DNA from: Diploptera punctata
Taxonomy: Eukaryota; Arthropoda; Insecta; Blattodea; Blaberidae
Length of the DNA: 64,000 nucleotides
Assembly: GCA_030220185.1 (NCBI GenBank)
Contig: JASPKZ010003844.1
Span: 2,554,501 to 2,618,500 of the forward strand
Direction: 5' to 3'
Made by a program: the position numbers and the translations under genes. Of this stretch, positions 52,330 through 63,615 are shown in pieces. The notes under the pieces are model-generated. The model was not told where the DNA came from. It saw only the letters and a program-made list of their open reading frames with translations, and ran no database searches. Position 1 is the stretch's first letter, and each line of letters opens with the position of its first letter.

Positions 52330-52860
52330 CAAGGTATCATGAGCCCGTTGGCCCGTTCCGCTCCCCGATGTACATTACAGTATGCTACAGGTCGTCCTTT
52401 CAACGTCATTTTGGTCTTCCTACATTTCTTCGGCCTTGAGGTTTATAATGAAGCATCTGTTCTGATAAACGATTATTTGACATTCTTTGTACATGTTCAA
52501 ACCAATTACATTTATTTCTGTGAATTCTCTCGTTTATATTATATATTGTAATTCATCTCTGATATCTTGACTTCTCTTTTGATCTCTTAAAGATACACCT
52601 GCAAAGGATCTCAGATATCTCATTTATATTGTCTCACTTTTATATTTATCAGAGATCGTTAAAGACCAAGTCTCAGACCTGTTTATTAACGTTGAAACGG
52701 CTATTGTTTTGTAAAATTTCAATTGAGTTTCCCTTGTAGTCTTATTTCACAAATATCTTCTTATTGAACGACATATCCGTTTAAATTTCCCTAATTTCTT
52801 CTCCATATCCAAATGTTTCATTTCTCGTGCCAGTTATTTAAATGTGGCGAACCGCACTGA
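52330..52860 (-). pseudogene. Non-LTR C-terminal region
   Basis: The minus strand reads C-N-W-F-E-H-V-Q-R-M, H-Y-K-P-Q-G-R-R-N-V-G-R-P-K-M and upstream S-R-F-N-V-N-K-Q-V in shifting frames. A diverged relative of the 13225 family. Confidence 0.65.
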
Positions 52861-53144
52861 AAACAAAATCACGCATGACTGTTATTATTAGGTTTATTGT
52901 GTAATTCGACATACATTTAAGTTATTATTACTTGTTCGTTTTCTTCTGTTTCATTAATATACCAAATAAATCGAACGAATTGATATATGCTATAGGATAC
53001 ATAACCAATTAAAGGGTTAAGGATAAAGAAATTATAGTCCAAAAGGAATGTTCCTGAAAAATAGTATGCACTTTCTTTAGATCCTATAAAGCAATTTTCT
53101 AATAATATTTTATGTTTTATTTTACTGTAAGAAATACTAACTCA
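52861..53144. other. No gene seen
   Basis: AT-rich spacer. Confidence 0.3.
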
Positions 53145-53515
53145 CTGGCACTATGGAATCCGTAGGTTCATGGCCGCACGGACATAAGCTCTCCATATAT
53201 CCCTATCCTGACCCAATGTTTTCCAATCATCCCCTGTAAAATCTACTTCCTTTAAATCGTAGTTATTCTTATGCTATCACCTCATTCTTGGTCTACCAAC
53301 TGGGCGTTTTCCCTCTGCTTTCCTACATAAGCTTCCATGCACGTCTTTCATTCCCCATTCGTGCCACATGTCCTGCCCATCGCAGTCTACGAGACTTAAC
53401 TGTTCTCATTATATCTGGCTTCCTGTAAAGACCATGTAATTCACTGTTATGCAGTCTTCTCCATTCATCTGTCTGTTCATCTGTGTTTGGTCAAAAAATT
53501 TTGCTAGGAAATACA
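53145..53515 (-). mobile_element. RTE-like 3' end
   Basis: Complement of the RTE tail from ACTAACTCACTGGCACTATG to the region around F-G-P-K-R-D, with few gaps. Confidence 0.8.
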
Positions 53516-53886
53516 CAAAGTTAAAATTAAAAAATAATAATAATTAGGAGGTAGTCAATTTAATCAATAATGCTTTATCACGAAAAGCTCATTGGAATTT
53601 TTATAAAAATAAGTTCACTGGCTTACAACATGGAGAAAAAAGAAGAGGAGGAGGAGGAGGAACATGTGACAATTTGTTAGTTCGTTTTGCATCGTCATGC
53701 TATTTTCCCATTTGAATGGATTTGTCAGTCATACATCACGCAGTGTTTTCTTCAAACTGTTCAACTCAATAAATTAAAGGTTGAATGAATCACCAACTGT
53801 CAAATCCTAATCGCAGACTCTCAATCAAGTTAAAAGGACTATTAATTTCATTAGTGTCCTTTCTTGTTGAGATATGAAGCAATTTA
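53516..53886. other. No gene seen
   Basis: Unassigned, with a short GAG-rich run at 53641-53661. Confidence 0.35.
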
Positions 53887-53924
<38 letters not shown>

Positions 53925-53960
53925 GGGTTCGAATCCCGTCCAGGCATTTATTTTTCTTAT
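53887..53960 (+). repeat. TA array fused to a tRNA T-arm fragment
   Basis: TA (53887-53921), then CGGGTTCGAATCCCGTCCAGG, a box-B/T-arm sequence, and CATTTATTTTTCTTAT shared with 50305-50322. Confidence 0.65.
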
Positions 53961-54017
53961 TATACCATATTAAACTTGCATTGCTCAATGTTAAACATTT
54001 AATTATAACATATACAT

Positions 54018-54205
54018 ATATATCATCATCATCATCATCATCATGAACAAATTCGTTTTAGGCCATGTGGCCTGTACGGTAAACCTAGCGAAGATGGTCT
54101 TGATCTTTCCACCGATGTTTTGGTCTTCCTTGGTCCCTATGTCCAGTTGGGGTATATTGGATTGCCAATTTTGGAAGTCTAATATATATATATATATATA
54201 TATAT
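54018..54205 (-). pseudogene. Non-LTR 3' end fragment
   Basis: The minus strand reads P-T-G-H-R-D-Q-G-R-P-K-H-R-W-K-D-Q, with a GAT-repeat tail (ATC array at 54022-54043 on +). A TA array (54180-54205) truncates the 5' side. Confidence 0.65.
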
Positions 54206-54539
54206 GCAATAATTATATTCGTGACGATAACATTTAGCTAATTTCGCTTTCATAGAAACCGCGGGAGAAAAATAAATTCGTTACTAAACTTTTATTTAAA
54301 GGCTGTTATAACAGAAAAAAAAGGATTTTTATATTGACGCTACATTATCAGTAATTGTATAAATTCTGAATTTTCTCAGTGGATTATAATGAATGTCTAG
54401 GGAAAATATCCAATTTTATTATAAACGAATTCGAATTATCGGTCAATACAATATTTTAATCTCCACATACTAGTACTAATAATTTTATTGCAGCCAAATA
54501 TCCAGGATTAAAGTAGAATACATTTTAAATTTACATTTT
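54206..54539. other. No gene seen
   Basis: AT-rich, unassigned. Confidence 0.35.
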
Positions 54540-55060
54540 TACATATTCACAAATTGTCTTTGTTCTTTTTGTGCGAAGCTCAATGTGATATCGGTCACAT
54601 GCTTTTTCACATAGCATACATTTACAATCAATATTGGGTTAATGGAATTTTGTGTTCTTGCATATCAGGTGGTGGAGTTCATGGACTGCCAACCTAGTGA
54701 TGACGTGTCTCATTTCGAAATTTCCCTTTGTCCACGCACGGTCTACCGAGGCCCCGGTGCTGTAGAATTCTGGATGTATTTCTTCTCTTTTCCTATTCAG
54801 TGTTGCTAGCAGCTTCTGTGATGAGCTGGTGCTGGGTAGGAGTATGCTTGTTCTGAGGTCTTCGATGAACAAAGTTTCCTTCGCCAGTAGATATGCGAGT
54901 CTTGAATGCGTTACTTTTGACACTCCTAAAACTGCCTTTATATATCTCGCTTCCACCCTTTCTAAAGAGGAAATATTCTTCATAGTTAAATGTGCCCAGA
55001 TGATTTCTATGCCGTATGTCAGTATTGGTAGAATTTTTACTCTAAATATCCACATACTAG
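54540..55060 (-). pseudogene. Non-LTR C-terminal region (E-M-R-H-V type)
   Basis: Open for 138 codons (54639-55055): L-P-I-L-T-Y-G-I-E, L-E-R-V-E-A-R-Y-I-K-A-V-L-G-V, L-A-K-E-T-L-F-I-E-D-L, H-P-E-F-Y-S-T-G, E-M-R-H-V-I-T-R-L-A. Then a stop, and C-K-C-M-L-C plus C-D-R-Y downstream. Same family as 12173-12430 and the better copy. Confidence 0.75.
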
Positions 55061-55377
55061 TAGGAACATCCTATTATTATCCAACCAGAAAAGAAAGACT
55101 ACTACAGTCGAAAGAATATTAATAACGTCCAATTTTTTTAATGATTACTTTAGACACATTAGATTCTCTGACATATTGTCAATGATCGCAGAACGGATAG
55201 TTGTTTACGTTGTTTTGCGCTTTCCACTGCAAAGTCAAATTCATTTTAACAGAATCAGAGTTGTACTGTAAGTATAAGTATTAATAAAATATATTATTAT
55301 TTTTACATCGCTTTTCTTTACATTTATCTTTTGTTAGGAGATATAATAACATTGTGATTATAGTAGTTACAGTTCAG
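55061..55377. other. No gene seen
   Basis: AT-rich spacer. Confidence 0.3.
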
Positions 55378-55752
55378 AGCTCTGGTTGTTGCGTCGTACG
55401 CAGCGGGGCTGAGTTTGATCCCTGGTCGGGACAAGTTTCTTGGACGAGATATTTGTTCGGGGCTTTTTCTTACCTATAAGAGAAATATCAATAAACGTCA
55501 AGACCCAAATGGACCCGAACACCGTCTGACCATCATAATAATCGTACAAATAATATCCGGCTTGTTTATTATGAATGGTGTATCTTGTATGTTCGTGTAA
55601 TCTCGGAGGTGGCCTTGCTGATTGCTCATCCAGGGAGGCTCTCCATGTCATAGTATGTGTGTGATCCAGAGTTACAAAATCTTTCCCGACAGGTCTTGTG
55701 ACATGGGACTTGTAAAAGTACCTATAAAGGGAGAGGTTAAACTAAGATAAAG
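55378..55752 (+). repeat. SINE-D, long 3'-body subfamily
   Basis: Decayed head (GTACGCAGCGGGGCTGAGTT), SINE-D middle, then the long body (AATCTCGGAGGTGGCCTTGC; CCAGGGAGGCTCTCCATGTC; ACCTATAAAGGGAGAGG). Confidence 0.75.
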
Positions 55753-55784
55753 ATAGGGTCTATAAAATAAAAATAGTACTTAAG

Positions 55785-56075
55785 TAGCGTAGTGGTTAAG
55801 GGACTGCGCTACAAGCCGGAGGGTCGAGGGTTCGAGTCCCGGTGGGGGTCAGGATTTTTAAACTGATCCAAACCTTCTGGCGGCACTATGGCCCTGGGGT
55901 CGACTCAGCTTCTAACTGAAATGAGTACCAGATGCTTGTTCTGGGGTAAAGGCGGCCGTCACGCAGGGCTGACAACCCGGCTGACATCAAGTGCCGATTG
56001 TCAAGAAAAAGTGGGAGCCTTAACCTCCTACTACCCCAAGGGCCTCCTGAGGCCTGTAGTGGGATCACTTTACTT
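55785..56075 (+). repeat. SINE-K with 8-bp TSD
   Basis: TACTTAAG at 55777-55784 and 56076-56083. Head GTAGCGTAGTGGTTAAGGG and box B GGGTTCGAGTCCCGG; body nearly identical to 28543-28852. Confidence 0.85.
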
Positions 56076-56083
56076 TACTTAAG

Positions 56084-57083
56084 AAATACACATTTGTAGT
56101 GGTAAATATGCAGTGTTTATTCGATTCATTAATATGAAGAACGGCGTTAATTGTTCTTAGATTTTTATAATTGAATCTATTTATTTTATTGAAAATAAGT
56201 TGTTATAAATTAATTTTAATTGAATTGTAATTAGTTTCATTTGATTTAATATAATTGATACCATATTTGTAGAATTTAGTGTGACGATTAAAATAACAAT
56301 AAGAAGCACTCGAATAGGAAGTAAATAATATTAAATGCGGAAGTAAAGATAAATTTTTAACTTAATTCCAATTCTCCTACATCTTTATTTCCATCCTTTG
56401 TAAATTATAAAGTAATATATTTTAGAAAAATGCTTTATCTATCTTCGGGTTTTTACAGCTGCTGCCGTCTGCTTTAGAGGATTTAAAACAAATAGGCCTA
56501 TGTAACACTTCTTGGGAAACTATTCTCACATCTAGAGGATGAAAAAAATATTACATGAACAAAGATCCAGAAATGCTTTATTTATTTGTATGAATTATAA
56601 TTTCAGCGCTCTGTTTAGACTATATTATATAGCACAAAAGCCTTTTTTAATGTCATCTCAGTTCTCATGTCCATGTGCACTAAATCCCATACCAGAATGC
56701 TAAGCAATAAATTCTGTGGAAAATTGACAAAAACTAAAATCTACCTCATACTACAATACAGGAAATTGTGTAAAATATAGGCAATTAATCTATTCTAGAT
56801 TTATATTAGTAAAACATATTTTCATCTTTATTATTTATTTAATATTAATCAGGTATAATTGTGGTATGTGGCCTTTATCGCTGAACCAGGATAAATGCAT
56901 GTTTCATTAAAATACAACAGCCACAATAATTATACTAATGAAAATTTGCAAAGCTGACAAGAGTAATAGTTATAATAATGTTATTGACAATTAAAGTTAT
57001 TTACTCGTAAATATAATCAAAGAAGGTTCACCACACAGTTGACAGTCTCTAACAAATACGCATGAAAAATACAAGACAAAATA
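56084..57083. other. No gene seen
   Basis: About 1 kb of AT-rich DNA; ends in the left TSD of the next element. Confidence 0.4.
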
Positions 57084-57095
57084 ATTATAAATAAT

Positions 57096-57275
57096 ATATT
57101 TACAGGTTTTCACGGCCGAATTTAATATGATGATTTTGTAGATGATTTCCGGGCTGTTGGCCGTGATCTTGAGGCTTGTAGTTCTCCGTTGTTTCGCCAG
57201 AGATTACGTCCGGCAACCCTTGAGGAACTATAAGCCTCAAAGACCACGGCCAACAGCCCGGAAATCTACAAGATC
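57096..57275. mobile_element. 180-bp palindromic element with 12-bp TSD
   Basis: ATTATAAATAAT at 57084-57095 and 57276-57287. Inverted arms contain GATTTCCGGGCTGTTGGCCG and AGGCTTGTAGTTCTC. The minus strand has CTCTGGCGAAACAACGG, a type of sequence I associate with PLE 3' ends. Inverted 3' ends with a TSD fit the other PLE copies, but no protein is encoded. Confidence 0.6.
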
Positions 57276-57287
57276 ATTATAAATAAT

Positions 57288-57908
57288 GTCTATTGGTTAT
57301 ACGTGTAAACAATTTAGCAATAATTTTGTTCAGTCCTAATACTAATAATATGCGTTTAACAAAAATAAAATAAATTATTCATAAAATAACATAATTAATG
57401 AAGTCTTTCTTTTAGTTTGTAATTAGATAATTCTTAAAGATGTGAGGAATTTAAACCTACTACATATCTATCTATCTATAATGGCGTAGCCCATTGTTGA
57501 ACCACAGCCTCTCCTTTGTAGGGAGTTACTAGGCCAAGTTAATTTTTAGTTACCTTATTTGCTCATAGATGTCATGGATGGCATGCGGTCAACACACTGA
57601 CCTAATGAGTCATCAAACAGGCAATTAAGATATTACTAGGACGTTGATATCGGTAAATTTTGCTTAGAGGCCTCTTAATTCAGGCTTAAGGATCTTTTAC
57701 GATATATAGAAACTCCCCGCGCTTTTATGGTGCTATCATTGAAACTAAGAAATTTTTATTCATTGTTGTTCTCCTTCTTGTGATGTCATTCATTGTATTG
57801 GTAAGTTGTGTTTGAGGTTTTAGTGGAAATTATTTTTACTATCAAAATAAACTATCATTAACGTTCAAATCTGTATTAAAAATTAAATTACTAGGCATAT
57901 TTATGAGA
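57288..57908. other. No gene seen
   Basis: AT-rich, unassigned. Confidence 0.35.
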
Positions 57909-57923
57909 TAAAACTTCTTTTCC

Positions 57924-58273
57924 GATTCCGATTGAGGGTCTTTCCACTTTTTCAGTGGCTGCCCTTTTACCAGCCGGCTGCTGGCACTTCACATCCACAT
58001 GTGTCAATCACAGAGGTAGATGATCAACAGCCAGTGTAGGGGTGACATGTGGTTAGCATGTCGAGTCCCCCAGCCGTTACAGCTGGTTCCTCAACCTGGA
58101 GCCGCTACTTATTGTAGCTACCCAATTGCCTCACGATGCTGGGTGGGCACCGGTCCCATACTGGCCGAAATACCATGAGAAAAGTTCTTCCCCCATGGAG
58201 ACTCGAACCAGCGCAAGTCCCGTAGCTCTGCGCCAAGGCTTCCTACCTTAACCGCTCGGCTACGGCGCGGGAC
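57924..58273 (-). repeat. SINE-L with 15-bp TSD
   Basis: TAAAACTTCTTTTCC at 57909-57923 and 58274-58288. A near-consensus copy of the family at 11589-11934. Confidence 0.9.
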
Positions 58274-58288
58274 TAAAACTTCTTTTCC

Positions 58289-58702
58289 ACTTTGTCAAAA
58301 CGGTCACACGGGAAATGCTGGGAAAATAACTGACGGAAGTCGTATAACGTGTGGACATAACTCGAGCCAGAAGAAATGCGTGCGCATGTGGAAGTTTACT
58401 GATTAAATAAAAATTTATGAGTTTATTTGAATCATCAAGCGTACAATGTTTAAATAAATTTATTACTTTCTGAGTTTACAGTTGGTTGTTAGTCCCGGGC
58501 GATCTTTATATTGCGAAAGTAGTGTAAATATAACACAATAACCATTCTTGAAAATCTGAGCCAGATTTACTTTAGAATATTCTGTCTCATTGTCTACTAA
58601 GATACTAAGTTGTAGCATTACAATAGTGAGATTATGTATGTTGTTCGCTTTCAACAAAAACCAGAAAATGCACAAGAAACAAGAATAATAATTTTTTTTA
58701 TT
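58289..58702. other. No gene seen
   Basis: AT-rich, unassigned; the open frame at 58463-58717 has no recognisable motif. Confidence 0.35.
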
Positions 58703-58758
58703 ATTGATTTCGTACATCTCAATGATGGATAAATCATATTTGAAGAGAAAAATTATAC

Positions 58759-58831
58759 GCTCAGACCGGGACTTGAACTCGGGACCCTTGGTTCTCTAGA
58801 CCAAGTGCTCTACCAACTGAGCTACCTGAGC
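58759..58831 (-). tRNA. tRNA-like core of SINE-T, left arm
   Basis: Same 73-nt cloverleaf as 22062-22134 with one T-stem change (CTCGGG on +). SINE-derived, not a host tRNA gene. Confidence 0.5.
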
Positions 58832-59196
58832 AAGTACCGATCTAAACGCTAATCTTTCTCTATATACATTGTAATTCCCATCCACCAAATGCTGTGAAGC
58901 CATGCTTCTATCTTGCAAATGGCGGCTCCTTTATTAAGAAGACATATTTGGGAATTATACATTACAGCCAGTAAGGCTTTTTCTCTATAATTTTTCTTCA
59001 AATATGATTTATCCATCATTGAGATGTACGAAATCAATAATAAAAACTTGGAAAAAGCCGTACTGGCTGTAATGTATAATTCCCAAATATGTCTTCAAGG
59101 AGCCGCCATTTGCAAGATAGAAGCATGGCTTCACAGCATTTGGTGGATGAGAATTACAATGTATATAGAGAAAGATTTGCGTTTAGATCGGTACTT

Positions 59197-59269
59197 GCTC
59201 AGGTAGCTCAGATGGTAGAGCACTTGGTCTAGAGAACCAAGGGTCCCGAGTTTAAGTCCCGGTCTGAGC
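59197..59269 (+). tRNA. tRNA-like core of SINE-T, right arm
   Basis: GCTCAGGTAGCTCAGATGGT start, TCTGAGC end. The T loop TTTAAGT deviates from TTCAAGT, weakening box B. Confidence 0.5.
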
Positions 59270-59295
59270 GTATAATTTTTCTCTTCAAATATGAA

Positions 59296-60917
59296 GAATA
59301 ATAATGTTAAACCAAGTTGAGTGGCTATCGCAAAGCCTAATATGAATTCACGCTATTTGAAACAATATCATTGTAAAGTACGTAACAAATGATTGTGTTC
59401 CTAACTTCATTTTGTTTTAGTACTCAAGAAAACTTTAATACATCATGCAATAATAGTAATTTTAAAATTACTGGGTCTGTTTTCTTGTACAATTTCGGCA
59501 GGAGTATCCATGTCATTGATAACTCTTTCCAGTATTTTTAGCACTACTTTACCTAATGACAGTGAATTTTGCAATACAGTGCATCCAAGTACATCCATCT
59601 GTATCTTCGTATCTGATTGAAAATTAAATAATTTCAAATACAGTGTATATTATAATGTATATGTTTCTAAACTTGTTTTTTTATAATCTGACATGAATCA
59701 TGGATTTAATAAAATGTCAACTAAAAGAACATTTAATTTCTGTAATGATCAATGTAATATTTTTAATTTCATATAAAGCTAGAACACCTTTCGGGCTAAA
59801 AAAATCAGTATATTAAAAAAAAGGAATAAGAATGCTTTTGCAATAATAGAAATAGTTGTTCTTCTTTCAAACAAAAATGACAAATTGAGTGTGAAATTAT
59901 TAAACTCTAAAATACATTTCCTTAACAGAATGTATGAAATTCCATATAGCTTTGAGTCGACAGACCTTAAGTTTCCTAAACTAATCATAGATATATCGAA
60001 AACTAATATATTATTCATGGATCTAGATCGATTTTATCAACATGCTTTCTAAATATTCATCAGCTTTTTAATACGTGCACATTAGTTCAGGGCCTCTCTG
60101 TATTTCTTGGATAGATGAAGAGCATATTGTAAAGGCAGAAAAACGGACCGAATATTAAGACATACGTTCAATAGGAGAAAATAGGAGTAAAAGAGAGTTC
60201 TAGAGGAATTAATGTTAGCGAATGACAAGAGAAACTCACAAATAACAAAAGAAATGGGAAAGAAGAAAGCTGGAATGGTGAACTTTAGGTACATGATGAA
60301 TATTAAGGGTTCATAAATTGCATCCCTTGTTCCAACATGGAACACGAATTCTACGAACTGATTCTAGTTGACCTCACAAATATTAAAGAAAAAAAGATGT
60401 TTACTTTCTCAAAGACTTTCATTGCGACATACTCTAAACCCGATGGAGCCAGTGCGTGGGAAAATTACAATGTAGACATAACGTCTCTTTATTCTTCATA
60501 TGAAGTACCCTATTCCAACTATTCATTTTATTTATAGGAATAGTGAAACTTGCTTAAACAGAAAGTTTATTCCGTAGCATATGAAAACGAACAACAAAAA
60601 TAGAACAAATATACATGTAAATATTTGTATACTACAGTACAAAGAATATTATACACCACTAACAATGAGTACTTATTGAGGTCAAAGAATATTTTTTTTA
60701 TCTTCCTAGTTCTCTCGTTTCCCTGTGTCAAGTATTTTCCAGATTTCAAAAAAGACAACTCTTATAGTTTCATAGCAAGTGTTTCTGACAATTGATTTTT
60801 CATATCCTGGATATTAATGCATTGTCTAATTAAATCATATTAACATACAAATTAATCGTATAAGTTAATCATATGATGGCCTTATAAGGATTTGTTTCTT
60901 GCGATTATTTATTATTA
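59296..60917. other. No gene seen
   Basis: About 1.6 kb of AT-rich DNA. Short open frames show no motif; possibly single-copy host DNA. Confidence 0.4.
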
Positions 60918-61130
60918 CGACTATTTATCTCACGCTCCAAATGGGAGTCAATGACCAATCACGTTTCCATGAATTTTGTTTTACTACCAATGACAGTCGT
61001 GTTTCACCTTACTCTTTATCGAATTCTCTTTACTAGCTCCTGCTTTCGTGATAACGAAAGTTCCTCCTTTTTAATATTCTGAACAGGTCAGAGCATTATT
61101 TGACAGTGACTGAGTCTCCAACAAATACAT
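60918..61130 (+). mobile_element. FamA left-end fragment
   Basis: GACTATTTATCTCACGCTCC, AATGGGAGTCAATGACCAATC and CTTTTTAATATTCTGAACAGG match the left third of 19105-19799. Confidence 0.75.
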
Positions 61131-61284
61131 TGAATATAATATTTTTATTATACAAAACTTTCCTCATTAGAGGATTGCCTCAAGGACAAAGGGATACAGA
61201 CAATTAATTTTTGTAATTGATGAAATACATTTTGTAAATCTTTTTTTTTTAATTCAACTTGTAGGCCTAATTAAAGTATATATA
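61131..61284. other. No gene seen
   Basis: AT-rich spacer; the minus-strand frame from the R2-like segment ends here. Confidence 0.3.
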
Positions 61285-61477
61285 CTATTAAAGTAATTTT
61301 ATAAATATGGTTTCTTAAAATTGAAATTGATCCTCTAATGGCAGCGATGACAATTCTAGAAAGATACACCCTGTCCAAATCTAAGGAATTCCAAAATTTG
61401 GCTAAGAATCCTGGTATAGTACCTCTTGCCCCGATCATCAATCCTGTGACAGTTATACTATCTAGTTGGTATTTATC
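61285..61477 (-). pseudogene. R2-like non-LTR, C-terminal end (split by FamA)
   Basis: The minus strand reads D-K-Y-Q-L-D-S-I, G-L-M-I-G-A-R-G-T-I-P-G-F, A-A-I-R-G-S-I-S-I-L and N-H-I-Y. It joins in frame to 61918 when FamA and one GA are removed. Confidence 0.7.
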
Positions 61478-61917
61478 ATAAGTAATGCCACGAGTGATTT
61501 CCAAATTATCGATAAATTCACGACTCACGAAGTGAGGAGTGAATTTATCTAGAGAATTTGGAAATCAAGAGTGGCATTTGTTAGGACTATTTAACGAATA
61601 AAATTAAGCTGTTTACTCACAAATCATTATTTAACTATAGTTATTTTAAAATATTTATATATTTAATGTAAACGGCGATGTTTGAAAACAAATGAGAAAC
61701 GATAGGTACGCTTCTACTGCTTCATTTGTTTATCACTGCAACCAGATCATACTATTTATTGCCAAAGGAACGCAATATTGTAAGGAGGAGCTTTCTTTAA
61801 TATGGTAATCATAACACTGATAAATATTTGGTGAAACACGATTCTGATTGGTTGTAAAACAGAAATCATTGAAACGTGATTGGTCATTGACTCCCATTTG
61901 GGGCATGAGTTAAATAG
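61478..61917 (-). mobile_element. FamA DNA element, 440-bp form
   Basis: TC at 61476-61477 and 61918-61919. Same length as, and nearly the same sequence as, 26363-26802, indicating a recently amplified subfamily. Confidence 0.9.
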
Positions 61918-62420
61918 TCTTTGTAATAGTCAATTGTTGGCTCATATATGGCTTTCTTTTCACAGTCAACTTCCTCAGGTTGGCCACTATGAGACTCAAA
62001 ACGAACTGTGGGATCTAATATCATACCAATTTTAGAGGATGGTCTAAATGCAATAATATATATTCGTTTGTTACTCCCATTAATGGCCACACCACGTACT
62101 TCCTCATAAACTGTGTATCCAAAATCTCGCAAGGCTTCTGCCATCATATTTCGAATAGTGTGGTGCCGAATATTTCTCAGTGATTCTCCAAATGGACAGG
62201 CCCCAAGGACGTGTGCAAGGGTGTCGTGCTCTCTGCGACTACGTCTACAGAGGGTATCGTCCCTAGACCTGCCCGGCAAAGAACGCACCGCCGATACATT
62301 GGCTTGCATTTTAATCGCTTCTCTCCATTCGGAACAAGACAATCCCTGATGGTCACGAATCCATTGATTAATAATGAAGAGATTCCTTCTAACTACACAT
62401 TTGATAATTGTGTTTTTAAG
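61918..62420 (-). pseudogene. R2-like non-LTR: Cys-His motif and endonuclease-like domain
   Basis: The minus strand is open from about 62420: W-I-R-D-H-Q-G-L, E-W-R-E-A-I-K, P-G-R-S-R, then C-R-R-S...H-V-L-G-A-C (a CCHC-like motif whose second Cys is Ser). Next come R-I-Y-I-I-A-F and I-L-D-P-T-V-R-F-E, the likely core of a restriction-like endonuclease, then I-Y-E-P-T-I-D-Y-Y-K-D. The order matches the C-terminus of R2-type single-ORF elements. The RT is not in this window. The first motif substitution suggests inactivity. Confidence 0.7.
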
Positions 62421-62484
62421 TAATGATTTTACTGAGTTGTTTACTAAAAAAATAAATTAATAACCTATCATGTTGGTTGTATTA

Positions 62485-62690
62485 TACAGTTAGATGTGTT
62501 TCATTTTTTTTCCACTAGGGTGCAAACATCGCCGTTTATAAATATTTTTAAATACCAGTAACTATATTTAAATAGTGATTTTTGAATAAACAGCTTAATT
62601 TTATTCGTCAAATAGTCCTAACAAATACCACTGTTGATTTTCAAATCCTCTAGATAAATTGGAAATCACTCGTGGCATTACTTATGATAA
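62485..62690 (+). mobile_element. FamA right-end fragment
   Basis: GTGTTTCATTTTTTTTCCAC to GGCATTACTTAT with GA after it (62691 onward); an internal stretch and the left part are missing. Confidence 0.75.
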
Positions 62691-62719
62691 ATGAATAGAT
62701 AGATCATCGGTTGATTAAT

Positions 62720-62895
62720 GATCTTTGACATCGTCCGATTCCTAATGTCATAGCCAATTTTGTCGGTCCATCCAATCTCCTGGTTGTAGATGTTTCTCCT
62801 TCATGTATAAATATATTCCCTGACTCCAGGAGGTTTTAGATCTACCTCTGCCTCGTCTTTCCTCAGGTTTCCATTCCAAACTAAATACTAACCTA
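62720..62895 (-). pseudogene. Non-LTR 3' end fragment
   Basis: The minus strand reads E-W-K-P-E-E-R-R-G-R-G-R-S-K-T-S-W and then D-W-M-D-R-Q-N-W, a retroelement tail with the GRP motif changed to GRS. Confidence 0.6.
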
Positions 62896-63169
62896 TTATT
62901 TGTGAAGTTCTAATGGAATCTTAACAGCTTATCACATTAGTGAATAAAATTGTGTTTATATTTCTATTTTCATGGTTATAAAATAAAAAAAGTTTCATTT
63001 TTAAAAATATGATTATAATTGGCATCTTACCAATATTTTACATATTTATTTTATCTAAAGGGAATTATTCAAATTATATCAGGATGTGGGTGGCCTAAGG
63101 AAGTGTATAGCATATCCTTTTCAACTACACTCTTGCCGTCTCTTTTTAAACTCAATGACCTAATTATAA
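62896..63169. other. No gene seen
   Basis: AT-rich spacer. Confidence 0.3.
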
Positions 63170-63445
63170 GAACAGTTAAGTCTCGTAGACTGCGATGGGC
63201 AGGACATGTTGCGCATATGGGGAATGAAAGACGTGCATGGAAGCTTCTTGTAGGAAAGCCAGAGGGAAACCGCCCAGTTGGTAGACCAAGAATGAGGTAG
63301 GAGAACAAAATTAACTATGATTTGAGGGAAGTAGATTATACAGGGAATGATTGGAAAGCATTAGCTCAGGATAGGGATGTATGGAGAGTTTATGTCCGCG
63401 CGGCCATGAACCTACGGGTTCGATAGTGCCAGTGAGTAAGTAATT
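63170..63445 (+). mobile_element. RTE-like 3' end, well preserved
   Basis: AGAACAGTTAAGTCTCGTAG to CCAGTGAGTAAGTAA. Encodes R-R-L-R-W-A-G-H-V-A-H-M, W-K-L-L-V-G-K-P-E and G-R-P-R-M-R, then a stop. Very close to 44940-45210. Confidence 0.85.
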
Positions 63446-63456
63446 TACAATCCCTG

Positions 63457-63615
63457 TCGGCCGCGGTGGGCTAGTGGTTATGCTCCTTGCCTCTGGTCCC
63501 GAGGGTCGCGGGTTCAAACCCGCCCGGGGTCGATGGATTTTTTAGGATGGAAAAATCCAAGGACGAAGTTCTCCGGGAGGGACTTTAAGGCGTGGGTCCC
63601 GAGTCTGAAGATTTA
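63457..63615 (+). repeat. SINE-G with intact tRNA-like head
   Basis: GGCCGCGGTGGGCTAGTGGT (box A) and GGGTTCAAACCCGCC (box B), then GATGGATTTTTTAGGATGG and GGGTCCCGAGTCTGAAGATT. It stops early at an ATT array (63616-63640). Confidence 0.75.

Larger units (their letters stand above)
58703..59295. repeat. Palindrome built from two SINE-T units
   Basis: The left arm (about 58739-58986) and right arm (about 59048-59295) are inverted copies. Each has a tRNA-like core, then TCTTTCTCTATATACATTGT, CCACCAAATGCTGTGAAGCC and GAATTATACATTACAGCCAG. The centre (58987-59047) is an inverted copy of the outer left flank (58703-58755: TTTCGTACATCTCAATGATGG). A short indel (TTTATTAA) distinguishes the arms. 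Confidence 0.85.
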
